This document shows, one piece after another, positions 1-7,728 of a DNA stretch of 13,938 bases (its first letter is position 1; each line of letters begins with the position of its first letter). The notes beneath the pieces were generated by a model. That model worked only from the letters and a program-made list of their open reading frames with translations, ran no database searches and was not told the DNA's origin. The DNA comes from Aeriscardovia sp. (GTDB taxonomy: Bacteria; Actinomycetota; Actinomycetes; Actinomycetales; Bifidobacteriaceae): NCBI GenBank assembly GCA_017538865.1, contig JAFYIA010000007.1:1-13938 (forward strand), in the 5' to 3' direction. Both the position numbers and the translations under genes were made by a program.

Positions 1-826
1 AGCACACGTAGCCAAAGAGCTGGGGGCGCTCACAGTGGCCGTAGTGACCCGTCCCTTCTCTTTTGAAGGCAAGCGGCGCGACGAAGTGGCTGAAAAAGGC
101 ATAGAGAAGCTTAAAAAAGAAGTCGACGCCATAATCGTCATCCCCAACGACCGCCTGCTCGAAATAGAGGGGGGAGGAGACATCTCCGTCCTCGAAGCTT
201 TTTCCATGGCAGACAGCGCATTGATGTCGGGAATCGAAGGAATAACCAGCCTCATCAGGGACAACTCCTACGTAAACGTGGACTTTGAAGACGTTAAAGC
301 TATTTTGAAGGACGCGGGCACCGTCTTCTTCGGCATGGCTACGGCGAATGGCGAGGACAGGGCCGTGAGGGCCGCAGAAAAGGCCATAAGTTCTCCTCTG
401 GTTGAAGAGAACATAAGCGGCGCGCACGGAGCCCTGGTCATATTGGCCGGCTCCAAGGGCATGGGGATGCTGGAAGTCCAGGGCGCTATGGAACTGATCC
501 AAAACGCGATAAGCCCCGAAGCCCAGATCATCACGGGCATGACGATGGACGATTCCCTCGGGGACGACATGAAGGTGACAGTGATAGTGGCCGGCTTCGA
601 GTCCGGAAAGCCGGAGGACGACGACGATTTCTCTTCCAAGGTCCCTCTGTTCAAGCAGAGCGACCCCTTAGACTCTTCGTCTTTCGCCCCGAAGGTGCCC
701 CCCCTCAAATCCGTGCGGCTGGACGACAAGCAGGAGGAAGCCCAGAGCTCCCCTTCCTTGCCGAAGCAGCCCGCAGAAGAAGACGACGATACGGGGGACA
801 TCGATATCCCCCCCTTCCTGCGCTAA
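1..826 (+). CDS. ftsZ: Cell division protein FtsZ, 3' part (5' end outside window)
   Basis: FtsZ is the tubulin-like GTPase that polymerises into the cytokinetic ring. The frame opens at base 2 and gives 274 visible residues, beginning just after where the GGGTGTG nucleotide signature would lie (AKELGALT, VVTRPFSFEGKRR). The T7 synergy loop is intact (NVDFEDV), carrying the Asn and Asp that complete the GTPase site of the neighbouring subunit. The C-terminal subdomain follows (MATANGEDRAVRAAEKAISSP, then GSKGMGMLEVQGAMELI and ITGMTMDDSLGDDMKVTVIVAGF). After an acidic, Ser/Pro-rich linker of roughly 70 residues the protein ends in DIDIPPFLR, the conserved tail peptide that docks SepF and other membrane tethers. 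TAA is at 824-826 and sepF starts 9 bases later, so the two are probably co-transcribed. A GTG at 35 is an internal codon, not the start. The identification is firm. Confidence 0.97.
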   Translation, partial: AHVAKELGALTVAVVTRPFSFEGKRRDEVAEKGIEKLKKEVDAIIVIPNDRLLEIEGGGDISVLEAFSMADSALMSGIEGITSLIRDNSYVNVDFEDVKAILKDAGTVFFGMATANGEDRAVRAAEKAISSPLVEENISGAHGALVILAGSKGMGMLEVQGAMELIQNAISPEAQIITGMTMDDSLGDDMKVTVIVAGFESGKPEDDDDFSSKVPLFKQSDPLDSSSFAPKVPPLKSVRLDDKQEEAQSSPSLPKQPAEEDDDTGDIDIPPFLR

Positions 827-835
827 GGGGAAGAG

Positions 836-1318
836 ATGTCAGCATCAAGCCGATTTAAAAATGCGATGTCTTACTTCGGAATGGCAGATGTAGAAACCCC
901 TCCGAACGAGACGGGCCCGCAGCCTGAAAGCGAGGCAAATTCTGTGTCCTTCGATTCCGATACTTCCGTGGCGGCAATGGCCATACATTCGCCTGCGCCC
1001 TCGCCATCTCCTTACTTTCCTTCCAGGCCACAGGGAGGGGCCATGAACCGAATTTCAACGCTGTGCCCTAAGACCTACAACGATGCCCAGGCCGTGGGAA
1101 AAGCCATACGGGAGGGAATCCCCGTGGTTTTGAACTTGAGCAATGTGGAGGATGAAAAGACCGCTTACAGGATTGTGGACTTTTCCGCCGGAGTAGTCTT
1201 CGGCCTCCAGGGCTCCATAGAGCGGGTGACGCCTAGGGTGTTCATTTTGAGCCCGGCGCAGGTGAGCATCGACGGGGCGTTTAACAAGAACACCAACCAC
1301 GACCCGTTCGCAAACTGA
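836..1318 (+). CDS. sepF: Cell division protein SepF
   Basis: SepF tethers FtsZ to the membrane and is the main Z-ring anchor in actinobacteria, which lack FtsA. The product is 160 residues. Residues 1-20 (SSRFKNAMSYFGMADVE) form a short amphipathic N-terminus as in other SepF proteins. Residues about 21-68 are a Pro/Ser-rich linker. The compact SepF core spans about 70-146, with KTYNDAQAVGKAIREG, VVLNLSNVEDE and IVDFSAGVVFGLQGSIERV followed by FILSPAQVSID. The ATG at 836 sits behind the purine-rich AGGGGAAGAG. The in-frame ATG at 866 would remove part of the membrane helix, so 836 is preferred. It lies directly between ftsZ and divIVA. The yggS/yfiH genes before it and yggT after it, common in relatives, are missing. 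Confidence 0.95.
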   Translation: MSASSRFKNAMSYFGMADVETPPNETGPQPESEANSVSFDSDTSVAAMAIHSPAPSPSPYFPSRPQGGAMNRISTLCPKTYNDAQAVGKAIREGIPVVLNLSNVEDEKTAYRIVDFSAGVVFGLQGSIERVTPRVFILSPAQVSIDGAFNKNTNHDPFAN

Positions 1319-1344
1319 AAGCATTCAGGAGGAGATGAAAACAT

Positions 1345-2700
1345 ATGGCATTGCTAACGCCTAACGACATCAGAAACCACAGGTTCAATACGACCCGATT
1401 CCGCGAGGGCTACGACATAGACGAGGTAGACAGCTTCCTCGACGAAGTGACTGAGACTATAGACGCCCTCAGCTCTAACGCCATGGGCAGGGGCGGGGCG
1501 GCTTCGATGGTGGACGCCCTGCACGGGGACGACAAGTCTAAAGAGCTGGAAGACAAAAACAAAGAGCTGGAAGACAAAAACAAAGAGCTCGCCTCCCAAA
1601 TTGAAGAGCTCAAGAAGAACAGCCAGGCAGGAGCCAAGGGCTCCGCGGATGATGCGGAGTCTGCCAAAGAGCTCGAAAGCCTCAAGAAGGAAAACGAGGA
1701 TCTGAAAAAGAAGGCGGAGGAGCTTGAGAAAGCAGTCGCTTCCCAGAAATCCGAGGCTCCCGAAAGCGGGGCAGACAAGGAAGCTGAGAACCTCAGAAAA
1801 CAGCTTGAAGCCGTAAGCGCCGAAAAGGACGGGCTCTTAAACCAGAGGTCGCGCCTCGAAGGCCAGGTCTCCTCCCTTTCCCAAAAGCTCCAGGACGCCA
1901 GAGACGAGCTCCGCTCGACTCAGCAGAATTACAGGGGATCTGAAAACAAGAAGGACGCGAAAATAGCCCAGCTCTCGGCAGATTTGGAAAAGAGCAAGAA
2001 AGTCGAAGAAGAGCTCAGGCGCAAGCTCGCCTCCTCGGAGCCTCCCGCGGAGACCGGGAGCCTCAAGAAGATAAGCAGCGCCGGGGAAGAAGGGGATTCG
2101 GAACCCGAAAAAGCTACGGCCATGCTGGCTTTGGCCATGCAGCTCCACGACCAGTACGTCAATAAGGGCAAGGCCCAAAAGGCCCAGCTCGTAGCCGAAG
2201 GGGACGTGGCCAAAGAGGGCATGATAGAGGAAGGGCGCAAGAAGTACAACGCCCTAGTAGGCGACGCTGAAGAGTACAGCCGCCATACCCGCGAAGAAGC
2301 CGACAAGTACAGCACCAAGACCAAGACACTGGCAGACGAGTACAGCCAGAGGATTCGCCAAGAGGCTGACGACTACTCTTCCCGCACGAGGACCATAGCC
2401 GAGCAAGAGAGCAACAAGCAGAGGACGTCCGCAGACAACTACGCCACCACCATCCGAGCCGAAGCCCAGGCCTACGACAAGAAGATCAGAAGCTCAGCCG
2501 ACGACTACGCCAAGGGCGTCAAAGACAAGCTCTTCAATGACACCCGCACTATCGAGGCGAACCTGGAAGACCTGAAGAAGTTCGAATCCAACTACAAGGC
2601 CAGGCTCAAGGACTTCCTGGTCCAACTCATGAGCCAGGTCTCCAAGGCTGACGACTACGCCTCCGATTCTGCAAAGGACTCAGATCCGGATCTCAACTGA
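1345..2700 (+). CDS. divIVA: DivIVA/Wag31-type polar scaffold protein with extended coiled coils
   Basis: DivIVA proteins recognise negatively curved membrane and, in actinobacteria, organise polar wall growth. The product is 451 residues, long for the family. Residues 1-42 are the lipid-binding domain (LTPNDIRNHRFN, TTRFREGYDIDEVDSFLDEV). Residues about 60-240 are a Lys/Glu-rich coiled coil that includes two exact copies of KELEDKN at 66-79. A less ordered acidic stretch (about 238-255) follows. A second helical region (about 256-400) contains eight 11-residue units at 310-397. The C-terminus (LEDLKKFESNYKARLKDFL) matches the usual actinobacterial DivIVA end. AGGAGG lies at 1327-1332, 12 bases from the ATG, which is a wide spacing; homology nevertheless fixes the start. 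Phosphorylation or interaction partners cannot be read from the sequence. Identity is secure; the repeat function is unknown. Confidence 0.95.
   Translation: MALLTPNDIRNHRFNTTRFREGYDIDEVDSFLDEVTETIDALSSNAMGRGGAASMVDALHGDDKSKELEDKNKELEDKNKELASQIEELKKNSQAGAKGSADDAESAKELESLKKENEDLKKKAEELEKAVASQKSEAPESGADKEAENLRKQLEAVSAEKDGLLNQRSRLEGQVSSLSQKLQDARDELRSTQQNYRGSENKKDAKIAQLSADLEKSKKVEEELRRKLASSEPPAETGSLKKISSAGEEGDSEPEKATAMLALAMQLHDQYVNKGKAQKAQLVAEGDVAKEGMIEEGRKKYNALVGDAEEYSRHTREEADKYSTKTKTLADEYSQRIRQEADDYSSRTRTIAEQESNKQRTSADNYATTIRAEAQAYDKKIRSSADDYAKGVKDKLFNDTRTIEANLEDLKKFESNYKARLKDFLVQLMSQVSKADDYASDSAKDSDPDLN
1540..1589 (+). repeat. Exact 21-bp tandem repeat inside divIVA
   Basis: Two identical 21-bp units lie at 1540-1560 and 1561-1581, and the first 8 bases of a third copy follow at 1582-1589. 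The repeat is in frame, and each unit encodes the heptad KELEDKN (residues 66-72 and 73-79). Identity at the DNA level, not only the protein level, points to recent duplication or replication slippage. A gain or loss of one unit would keep both the reading frame and the coiled-coil register. Confidence 0.9.
2272..2535 (+). repeat. Eight 33-bp (11-residue) repeats in the DivIVA C-terminal helix region
   Basis: Residues 310-397 of DivIVA divide into eight units of 11 residues: EYSRHTREEAD, KYSTKTKTLAD, EYSQRIRQEAD, DYSSRTRTIAE, QESNKQRTSAD, NYATTIRAEAQ, AYDKKIRSSAD and DYAKGVKDKLF. The second position is Tyr in seven of the eight units (residues 311, 322, 333, 344, 366, 377, 388) and Glu in the fifth. 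Most units end in Ala-Asp. The DNA copies have diverged, so the pattern is kept at the protein level. An 11-residue (hendecad) period suits a right-handed or nearly straight coiled coil, unlike the heptad coil before it. Confidence 0.85.
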
Positions 2701-3238
2701 CTTAAAAAGGGCGAAGTCCAAAAGGACTAGAAGGAAGGTCTTCTTCTTCTCCCTTTCCCTCCTCCTGTTAGGCGCAGACCTCTCTTCAAAAGAGCTGGCG
2801 CAGTCTTACCTGAGCGGCAGAAGCGTTCCCCTGGCTGCGCCCTTTCTATCCCTGCGCCTGCTGTGCAACCCCGGAGCGACCCTTGGGGTTCTTTCGTCGC
2901 ACACATGGGTTGTGGGGATAATCGAGATCCTAGGATGCGCCGGGTTTGCCCTGGGCATTTCCCTAGCCGACAGCCCCTTGCTCCTGACGGCCTTTTCCCT
3001 AGGCTTGGCCGGCGGCTCCGGGAACCTCGCAGACAGAATCATCCATGCGCACGGGTTTTTGAACGGATGCGTGGTGGACTTCATAGATTACGGATGGTCC
3101 GTCGGCAACGTCGCCGACATCTACCTTTTCCTCTGCGCCGTGTGCATCTGCATTTTTCTTTTCCGTTTCGACAAAAAAAGGGGGAAGGATGAAAAAAGTA
3201 GTGCCTCTTCCCGAAAACCTGGCCGGAGAAAGGTTTGA
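2684..3238 (+). CDS. lspA: Lipoprotein signal peptidase (signal peptidase II); start codon non-canonical or lost
   Basis: LspA is the membrane aspartyl protease that removes lipoprotein signal peptides after lipidation. In order the frame shows a basic N-terminus (KRAKSKRTRRK), a first membrane helix (VFFFSLSLLLLGADLSSKEL), the conserved NPGATLGV, a second helix, GGSGNLADR with a catalytic Asp at 3032-3034, VVDFIDYG, a third helix, then GNVAD with the second catalytic Asp at 3116-3118. All family motifs are present. However, the frame is open only from 2633, and no ATG, GTG or TTG lies upstream of the GTG at 2912, which would delete the first helix and NPGA. ATC at 2684, 5 bases after AAAGGA, is my best guess and overlaps divIVA by 17 bp. 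CTG 2648, CTG 2669 and ATT 2666 are alternatives. The gene could be functional with a rare start, or damaged. The basic tail overlaps rluD by 50 bp. Confidence 0.85.
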   Translation: MRISTDLKRAKSKRTRRKVFFFSLSLLLLGADLSSKELAQSYLSGRSVPLAAPFLSLRLLCNPGATLGVLSSHTWVVGIIEILGCAGFALGISLADSPLLLTAFSLGLAGGSGNLADRIIHAHGFLNGCVVDFIDYGWSVGNVADIYLFLCAVCICIFLFRFDKKRGKDEKSSASSRKPGRRKV

Positions 3239-4109
3239 CATAGGACTGGCAAGGATGCTGGGCATTTCGAGGGCCCAGGCCGAAGCCCTTATCTGCAAAG
3301 GGGAGGCGAGGCTCGCAAGGAGCGCGAAAAAGAGCGAAAAGCTGGAAGAGGGGGACGTTGTGACGCTGGAAGTCGAAGACGAGCCCCCTTCCTGCCCTTA
3401 CCGCCCCCCCGCCTTCCTCGAGATCCTCTATCAAGACTCTGACATAGTCGTTGTCAACAAGCCCGCCTCCCTGGCTTCCCACCCGTGCGCAGGGTGGAAG
3501 GGGGACACCGTGACGGAGGCCCTGGAAAGGCAGGGGGTGTTTTTATGCTCGGACGGCCCGGCCGGCCGGCGCGGGGTGGTCAGCAGGCTGGACGTGGGTA
3601 CGAGCGGGGCAATGCTCCTTTGCAAGTCAAACGAGGCCTATGTGGAGATGAAGAGGCAGTTTTCCTCCCATGAGGTGGAAAAGACCTACCACGCCCTGGC
3701 TTCGGGATACCTCAGGGAGGCCGCCACGATAGAGGCTCCGATAAGCCGAGATCCCGGGGCCAAGTTCCGCTTTGCCGTTTCCCCCTATGGCAAGGACGCC
3801 GTAACCCATTACAGGCCAATCGAAGTATTCAAGGGCTTCACGCTGGCAGAGGTCAAGATTGAGACCGGGCGCACCCATCAGATACGGGTGCACTTTTCCT
3901 CGATCGGGCACCCTTTGGCCGGAGATTCCCTATACGGTTCCAATCCCAGGCAGGACGCGCGCCTCGGCCTGGACCGGCAGTGGCTCCACGCCAGAAGCCT
4001 GAGGTTCAGGCACCCCCTCACAAAAATCTGGATGCGCGTGTCGGCTACCTATTCCGAAGATCTCAGGCGCTCTTTGGGCATTTTGGAAAGCTTGGGGGGG
4101 GTAAAGTGA
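3189..4109 (+). CDS. rluD: RluA/RluD-family 23S rRNA pseudouridine synthase
   Basis: This family isomerises uridines to pseudouridine in the large-subunit rRNA; RluD acts around helix 69. The product is 306 residues, normal for the family. Residues about 15-62 form an S4 RNA-binding domain (RFDIGLARMLGISRAQAEALICKG). The catalytic domain begins at about 78 (DIVVVNKPASLASHP). The active-site motif is VVSRLDVGTSGAML, with Asp135 as the expected nucleophile. Further family motifs are EKTYHALASGYL, ETGRTHQIRVHF and GHPLAGDSLYG. The ATG at 3189 follows GGGGAAGG and lies inside the 3' end of lspA (50-bp overlap). The S4 domain begins about 15 residues after this start, so the overlap looks genuine. 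The C-terminus ends with a run of eight G at 4094-4101, just before dnaE. Exact target positions cannot be told from sequence, so another RluA-type specificity is possible. Confidence 0.92.
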   Translation: MKKVVPLPENLAGERFDIGLARMLGISRAQAEALICKGEARLARSAKKSEKLEEGDVVTLEVEDEPPSCPYRPPAFLEILYQDSDIVVVNKPASLASHPCAGWKGDTVTEALERQGVFLCSDGPAGRRGVVSRLDVGTSGAMLLCKSNEAYVEMKRQFSSHEVEKTYHALASGYLREAATIEAPISRDPGAKFRFAVSPYGKDAVTHYRPIEVFKGFTLAEVKIETGRTHQIRVHFSSIGHPLAGDSLYGSNPRQDARLGLDRQWLHARSLRFRHPLTKIWMRVSATYSEDLRRSLGILESLGGVK

Positions 4110-4114
4110 GAAGA

Positions 4115-7100
4115 ATGAGCGATCCCAGAAATTTTGTAAACCTTCACGTACATACCCATTACTCCATGCTGGACGGCGCGGCAATGATTCCAGACCTGGT
4201 CAAGAGGGTCAAAGAGCTGGGGCAGAAAGCCGTGGCCATAACCGATCACGGCAACATGCACGGGGCCTACGAGCTTTACCAGGAAGCGACGAAGGCGGGG
4301 ATAAAGCCGATAATCGGAATAGAGGCCTACGTCACCCCCGGCACTTCCAGGTTCGACAAGACGCGCGTGTATTGGGGGACTGCCGAGCAGCAGCAGGCAG
4401 GGGACGACGTGTCGAATAGAGGGGAGTACAACCACCTCACACTTTGGGCGGAAAACAACCTGGGGCTTTCAAACCTGATAAAGGCCAGCAGTGATGCTAG
4501 CTTGGATGCCTGCCTCTCCCACCCCCGCATGGATCTCGAGCTCCTTTCCCGGTACCACGAAGGGGTAATAGCCTCCAGCGGATGCCCTAGCGGGGCCGTC
4601 CAGACCAGGCTGCGCCTGGGACAGTTCGACGAAGCCTTAAAGGTGGCCGGAGATCTCCAGGACATCTTCGGGAAGGACAACTTCTACATCGAGCTTATGG
4701 ACCATGGGCTAGACATAGAAAAGAGGGTGCTCGGGGATCTGATAAGGATAGCCGAAAAGCTGGACGCCCCCCTGGTGGCGACCAACGATTCCCACTACGT
4801 CCGGGAAGAGGACGCCGCGGCGCAGGACAGCCTGCTTTGCATAAACTCCGGAAAAACGCTCTCCGATCCCAAAAGGTTTAAATTCGACGGCCAAGGGTAC
4901 TACCTGAAAAGCGCAGAAGAAATGGCTGCGCTCTTCCCCAACATCCCTTCCGCCCTCGAAAACACGGTGGAAATAGCCGACAGGTGCTCCGTCATCTTCG
5001 AAGACGGCCAGGATGGGGCCTTTATGCCGGAATTTCCCTGCCCTGAAGGGTGGGATGAGACGAGCCTGTTTTTGAGCGAAGTGAAAAAGGGGCTCGAGAA
5101 GAGGTATCCGGCGGGAATCCCCGAAGAGGTGGCCCGACAGGCCGACTACGAGAGCGGGATAATCTGCCAGATGCAGTTTCCGGGGTACTTCCTCGTGGTG
5201 GCCGACTACATAGGCTGGGCCAAAAGGAACGGCATCCAAGTGGGGCCGGGAAGGGGGTCGGCCGGAGGGTCGGTCGTAGCCTACGCCCTCGGAATTACCG
5301 AGCTCGATCCCCTAAAGTACGGCCTTATTTTTGAAAGGTTCTTGAACCCTGAGAGGATTTCGCTCCCCGACATCGACTGCGACTTCGATCCGGAGGGGCG
5401 CGGAGAAGTTTTGAAATACGTGACTGAAAAGTACGGCAGGGACAAAGTCGCCCAGTGCGTCATCTACGGGACCATACAGACCAAGCAGGCCCTCAAGGAC
5501 GCTGCAAGGATCATGGGGTACGAATTTTCCATGGGAGAAAAGATTGTCAAGGCGCTTCCCCCCGCGAAGGGCGGGAAAGACATGACGCTGCAGGAGATCT
5601 TCGATCCCGGCAATGTCCGCTACGCCGAAGCCACGGAGTTCCGGGACCTCTACGAAAGCGATGAAGACGTCAAAAAGATAGTGGAGAGGGCCAGGGGAAT
5701 AGAGGACCTGATACGCCATACAGGGGTCCACGCTTGCGCCACGATAATGTCGTCCGTCCCCATAAAAGAGGTAGCCCCAATGATGAAGAGGGCCGACGGG
5801 ACGATCACGACCGCCTTCGAGTACCATACCTGCGAGACCTTGGGGCTAGTGAAGAACGATTTTCTGGGCCTTTCAACCCTGACCATCATAAAAAACGCCC
5901 TCTTAAACATAAAAAAGACCCGTGGGGAGGCGCCTTCGATGGAGAACCTCCCCACAGACGATGAGAAGACTTACGAGCTTTTGGCCAAGGGGGACACCCT
6001 CGGCGTATTCCAGCTCGATTCCGACGGCATGAGGGCGCTTTTGCGCCAGCTCTCCCCCGACAAATTCGAGGATATTTCCGCCGTGATCGCCCTCTACCGC
6101 CCCGGGCCTATGGATATGGGATCCCACACCAAGTACGCCAAAAGGAAGAATGGGGCGGAAAAGGTAGAGCCCATAAATGGGGAGGTGGAAAAGCCACTTT
6201 CTAAAGTTTTGGACGAAACCTACGGCCTGATAGTCTACCAGGAGCAGGTGCAGGCCGCGGCAAGGATTTTGGCGGGGTACTCCCTGGGCAAGGCGGACGT
6301 CTTGAGGAGGGCCATGGGGAAGAAGAAGCCCGAAGTCCTGAAGCAGGAACAAGGCCCCTTCTTCAAGGCCATGATGGAGCGCGGATACTCCGAGGAGGCG
6401 GCTAGGGACGTGTGGGACGTATTTCTTCCCTTCGCCGGATACGCCTTCAACAAATCCCACTCGGCCTGCTACGCCATGATTTCCTACCGCACGGCCTACC
6501 TCAAAGCCAATTACCCCGCCGAGTTCATGGCCGCGCTCCTGGAGAACGCCAAAAACGACAAGGATAAGACTTCCATCTACTTGGCCGAAGCGAAGAGGAT
6601 GGACCTCGACGTCACAATTCCCGACGTAAACGAGAGCCAGAACCAGTTCGCCTCCGTGGGAGGCAACGTCATCCGCTTCGGGCTCTCGGCAATAAGGAAT
6701 GTGGGGGAGAAGGTCGGAGAGGCCATACTCGAGGCCCGAAAGAGCGGGCCCTATGAAGGCTTTGTAGACTTCCTCATGCGCCTCCCTTCTTCATGCCTGA
6801 ACAAAAGCGCCGCGCAGTCCCTCATAAAGGCGGGAGCGTTCGATTCGCTTGAAAAAGGCACGGGGCTTACCCGCAAGGCCCTTTTCGACGCCAGCGAGAA
6901 GGTATTAAAGCAGGTGGCCGATATAAAAAAGAAGAAGGAAAAGGGATTCCAGGACCTGTTCGCGGCCAACTCCGACGGAGAGATAAAAGTCGACATCCCT
7001 GCTGAAAAGGACTGGGACAAAAAGGAAAAACTCAGCTTTGAAAAAGAGATGCTGGGGCTGTACCTGAGCGACAACCCCCTCTCGGATCAGGCCGCGGCCC

Positions 7101-7711
7101 TCCGCTCCGCTTCCAGCATGACCATAGCCGATTTCCGGCAGTCCCGCCCCAGCGGAAAGGTGAAGCTTGCGGGAATCATCACTTCGGTCGAAAAGAAAAT
7201 TTCCAAGACCGGGAGCGCGTGGGCGATCGCGACGCTGGAGGACCTGAATTCGAGCATCCAGTGCCTCCTCTTCGGGGACACTTACCAGAAGTACCAGGAC
7301 AAAATCGTAGAAGACGCGCTGGTAGTCTGCTCCGGGGTGAAGAAGGAAAAGGAGGAAGAAGTGGAGCTGCAGGTCAGGGAGGTATGCGATCTGGCGGGCG
7401 CTCCCGCGGCGGACCACTCGGACCCTTCGGAACCGGAGGCGCCTGCATCCCCTTCGCCCAAGCCTGAAAAAACCTCTCCCCAGGGAGATTTTTGCTTCGT
7501 CATAGAAAGCGGGCTAGCCATGCCCCATGCCATGGAGAAGCTGACATCCCTCCTGAAGGCGCACGGCGGCCAGGACAGGGTCATTTTGGAAGTCAGGGGC
7601 GAGGACGGAGCGATCTCGAAAATCCGCTGCGGGGACAGCCTGAGGGTTTCCAAGACCAAAGGCCTGATAGAGGGCATAAAGGAGCTGTTCGGTTCGGACT
7701 GCATAGCATAG
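4115..7711 (+). CDS. dnaE: DNA polymerase III subunit alpha (DnaE1 type)
   Basis: This is the replicative DNA polymerase, 1198 residues. The N-terminal PHP domain keeps all nine expected metal ligands: His11, His13, Asp20, His45, Glu70, His107, Cys157, Asp225 and His227. This resembles the mycobacterial DnaE1, in which the domain proofreads. The palm carries GPGRGSAGGS, then PDIDCDFD with Asp419 and Asp421, and the third catalytic Asp582 in VKNDFLGL. A tandem helix-hairpin-helix region lies around SGPYEGFVDFLMRL. FQDLF at 945-949 resembles a clamp-binding motif. An OB fold follows (KLAGIITSVEKKISKTGSAWA), then a Pro-rich linker and a C-terminal tail domain. The frame is open far upstream over rluD, but homology starts at NLHVHTHYS, so ATG 4115 is chosen. 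GTG 4106, overlapping the rluD stop, is an alternative adding three residues. It lies 5 bases after rluD. Confidence 0.97.
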   Translation: MSDPRNFVNLHVHTHYSMLDGAAMIPDLVKRVKELGQKAVAITDHGNMHGAYELYQEATKAGIKPIIGIEAYVTPGTSRFDKTRVYWGTAEQQQAGDDVSNRGEYNHLTLWAENNLGLSNLIKASSDASLDACLSHPRMDLELLSRYHEGVIASSGCPSGAVQTRLRLGQFDEALKVAGDLQDIFGKDNFYIELMDHGLDIEKRVLGDLIRIAEKLDAPLVATNDSHYVREEDAAAQDSLLCINSGKTLSDPKRFKFDGQGYYLKSAEEMAALFPNIPSALENTVEIADRCSVIFEDGQDGAFMPEFPCPEGWDETSLFLSEVKKGLEKRYPAGIPEEVARQADYESGIICQMQFPGYFLVVADYIGWAKRNGIQVGPGRGSAGGSVVAYALGITELDPLKYGLIFERFLNPERISLPDIDCDFDPEGRGEVLKYVTEKYGRDKVAQCVIYGTIQTKQALKDAARIMGYEFSMGEKIVKALPPAKGGKDMTLQEIFDPGNVRYAEATEFRDLYESDEDVKKIVERARGIEDLIRHTGVHACATIMSSVPIKEVAPMMKRADGTITTAFEYHTCETLGLVKNDFLGLSTLTIIKNALLNIKKTRGEAPSMENLPTDDEKTYELLAKGDTLGVFQLDSDGMRALLRQLSPDKFEDISAVIALYRPGPMDMGSHTKYAKRKNGAEKVEPINGEVEKPLSKVLDETYGLIVYQEQVQAAARILAGYSLGKADVLRRAMGKKKPEVLKQEQGPFFKAMMERGYSEEAARDVWDVFLPFAGYAFNKSHSACYAMISYRTAYLKANYPAEFMAALLENAKNDKDKTSIYLAEAKRMDLDVTIPDVNESQNQFASVGGNVIRFGLSAIRNVGEKVGEAILEARKSGPYEGFVDFLMRLPSSCLNKSAAQSLIKAGAFDSLEKGTGLTRKALFDASEKVLKQVADIKKKKEKGFQDLFAANSDGEIKVDIPAEKDWDKKEKLSFEKEMLGLYLSDNPLSDQAAALRSASSMTIADFRQSRPSGKVKLAGIITSVEKKISKTGSAWAIATLEDLNSSIQCLLFGDTYQKYQDKIVEDALVVCSGVKKEKEEEVELQVREVCDLAGAPAADHSDPSEPEAPASPSPKPEKTSPQGDFCFVIESGLAMPHAMEKLTSLLKAHGGQDRVILEVRGEDGAISKIRCGDSLRVSKTKGLIEGIKELFGSDCIA

Positions 7712-7728
7712 GGCATAAGGATTAGAGG

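Noticed and set aside
1335..1364. A 9-codon frame (MKTYGIANA) starting just before divIVA.
   Set aside because: Its ATG is only 2 bases from AGGAGG and it is too short to support. It may only be chance within the divIVA ribosome-binding region.
2863..3192. A 109-residue + strand frame overlapping lspA.
   Set aside because: Arg-rich shadow translation. The lspA frame has all the family motifs.
2912..3238. A short lspA beginning at GTG 2912.
   Set aside because: It would drop the first membrane helix and the conserved NPGA motif, which are clearly encoded in the same open frame upstream.
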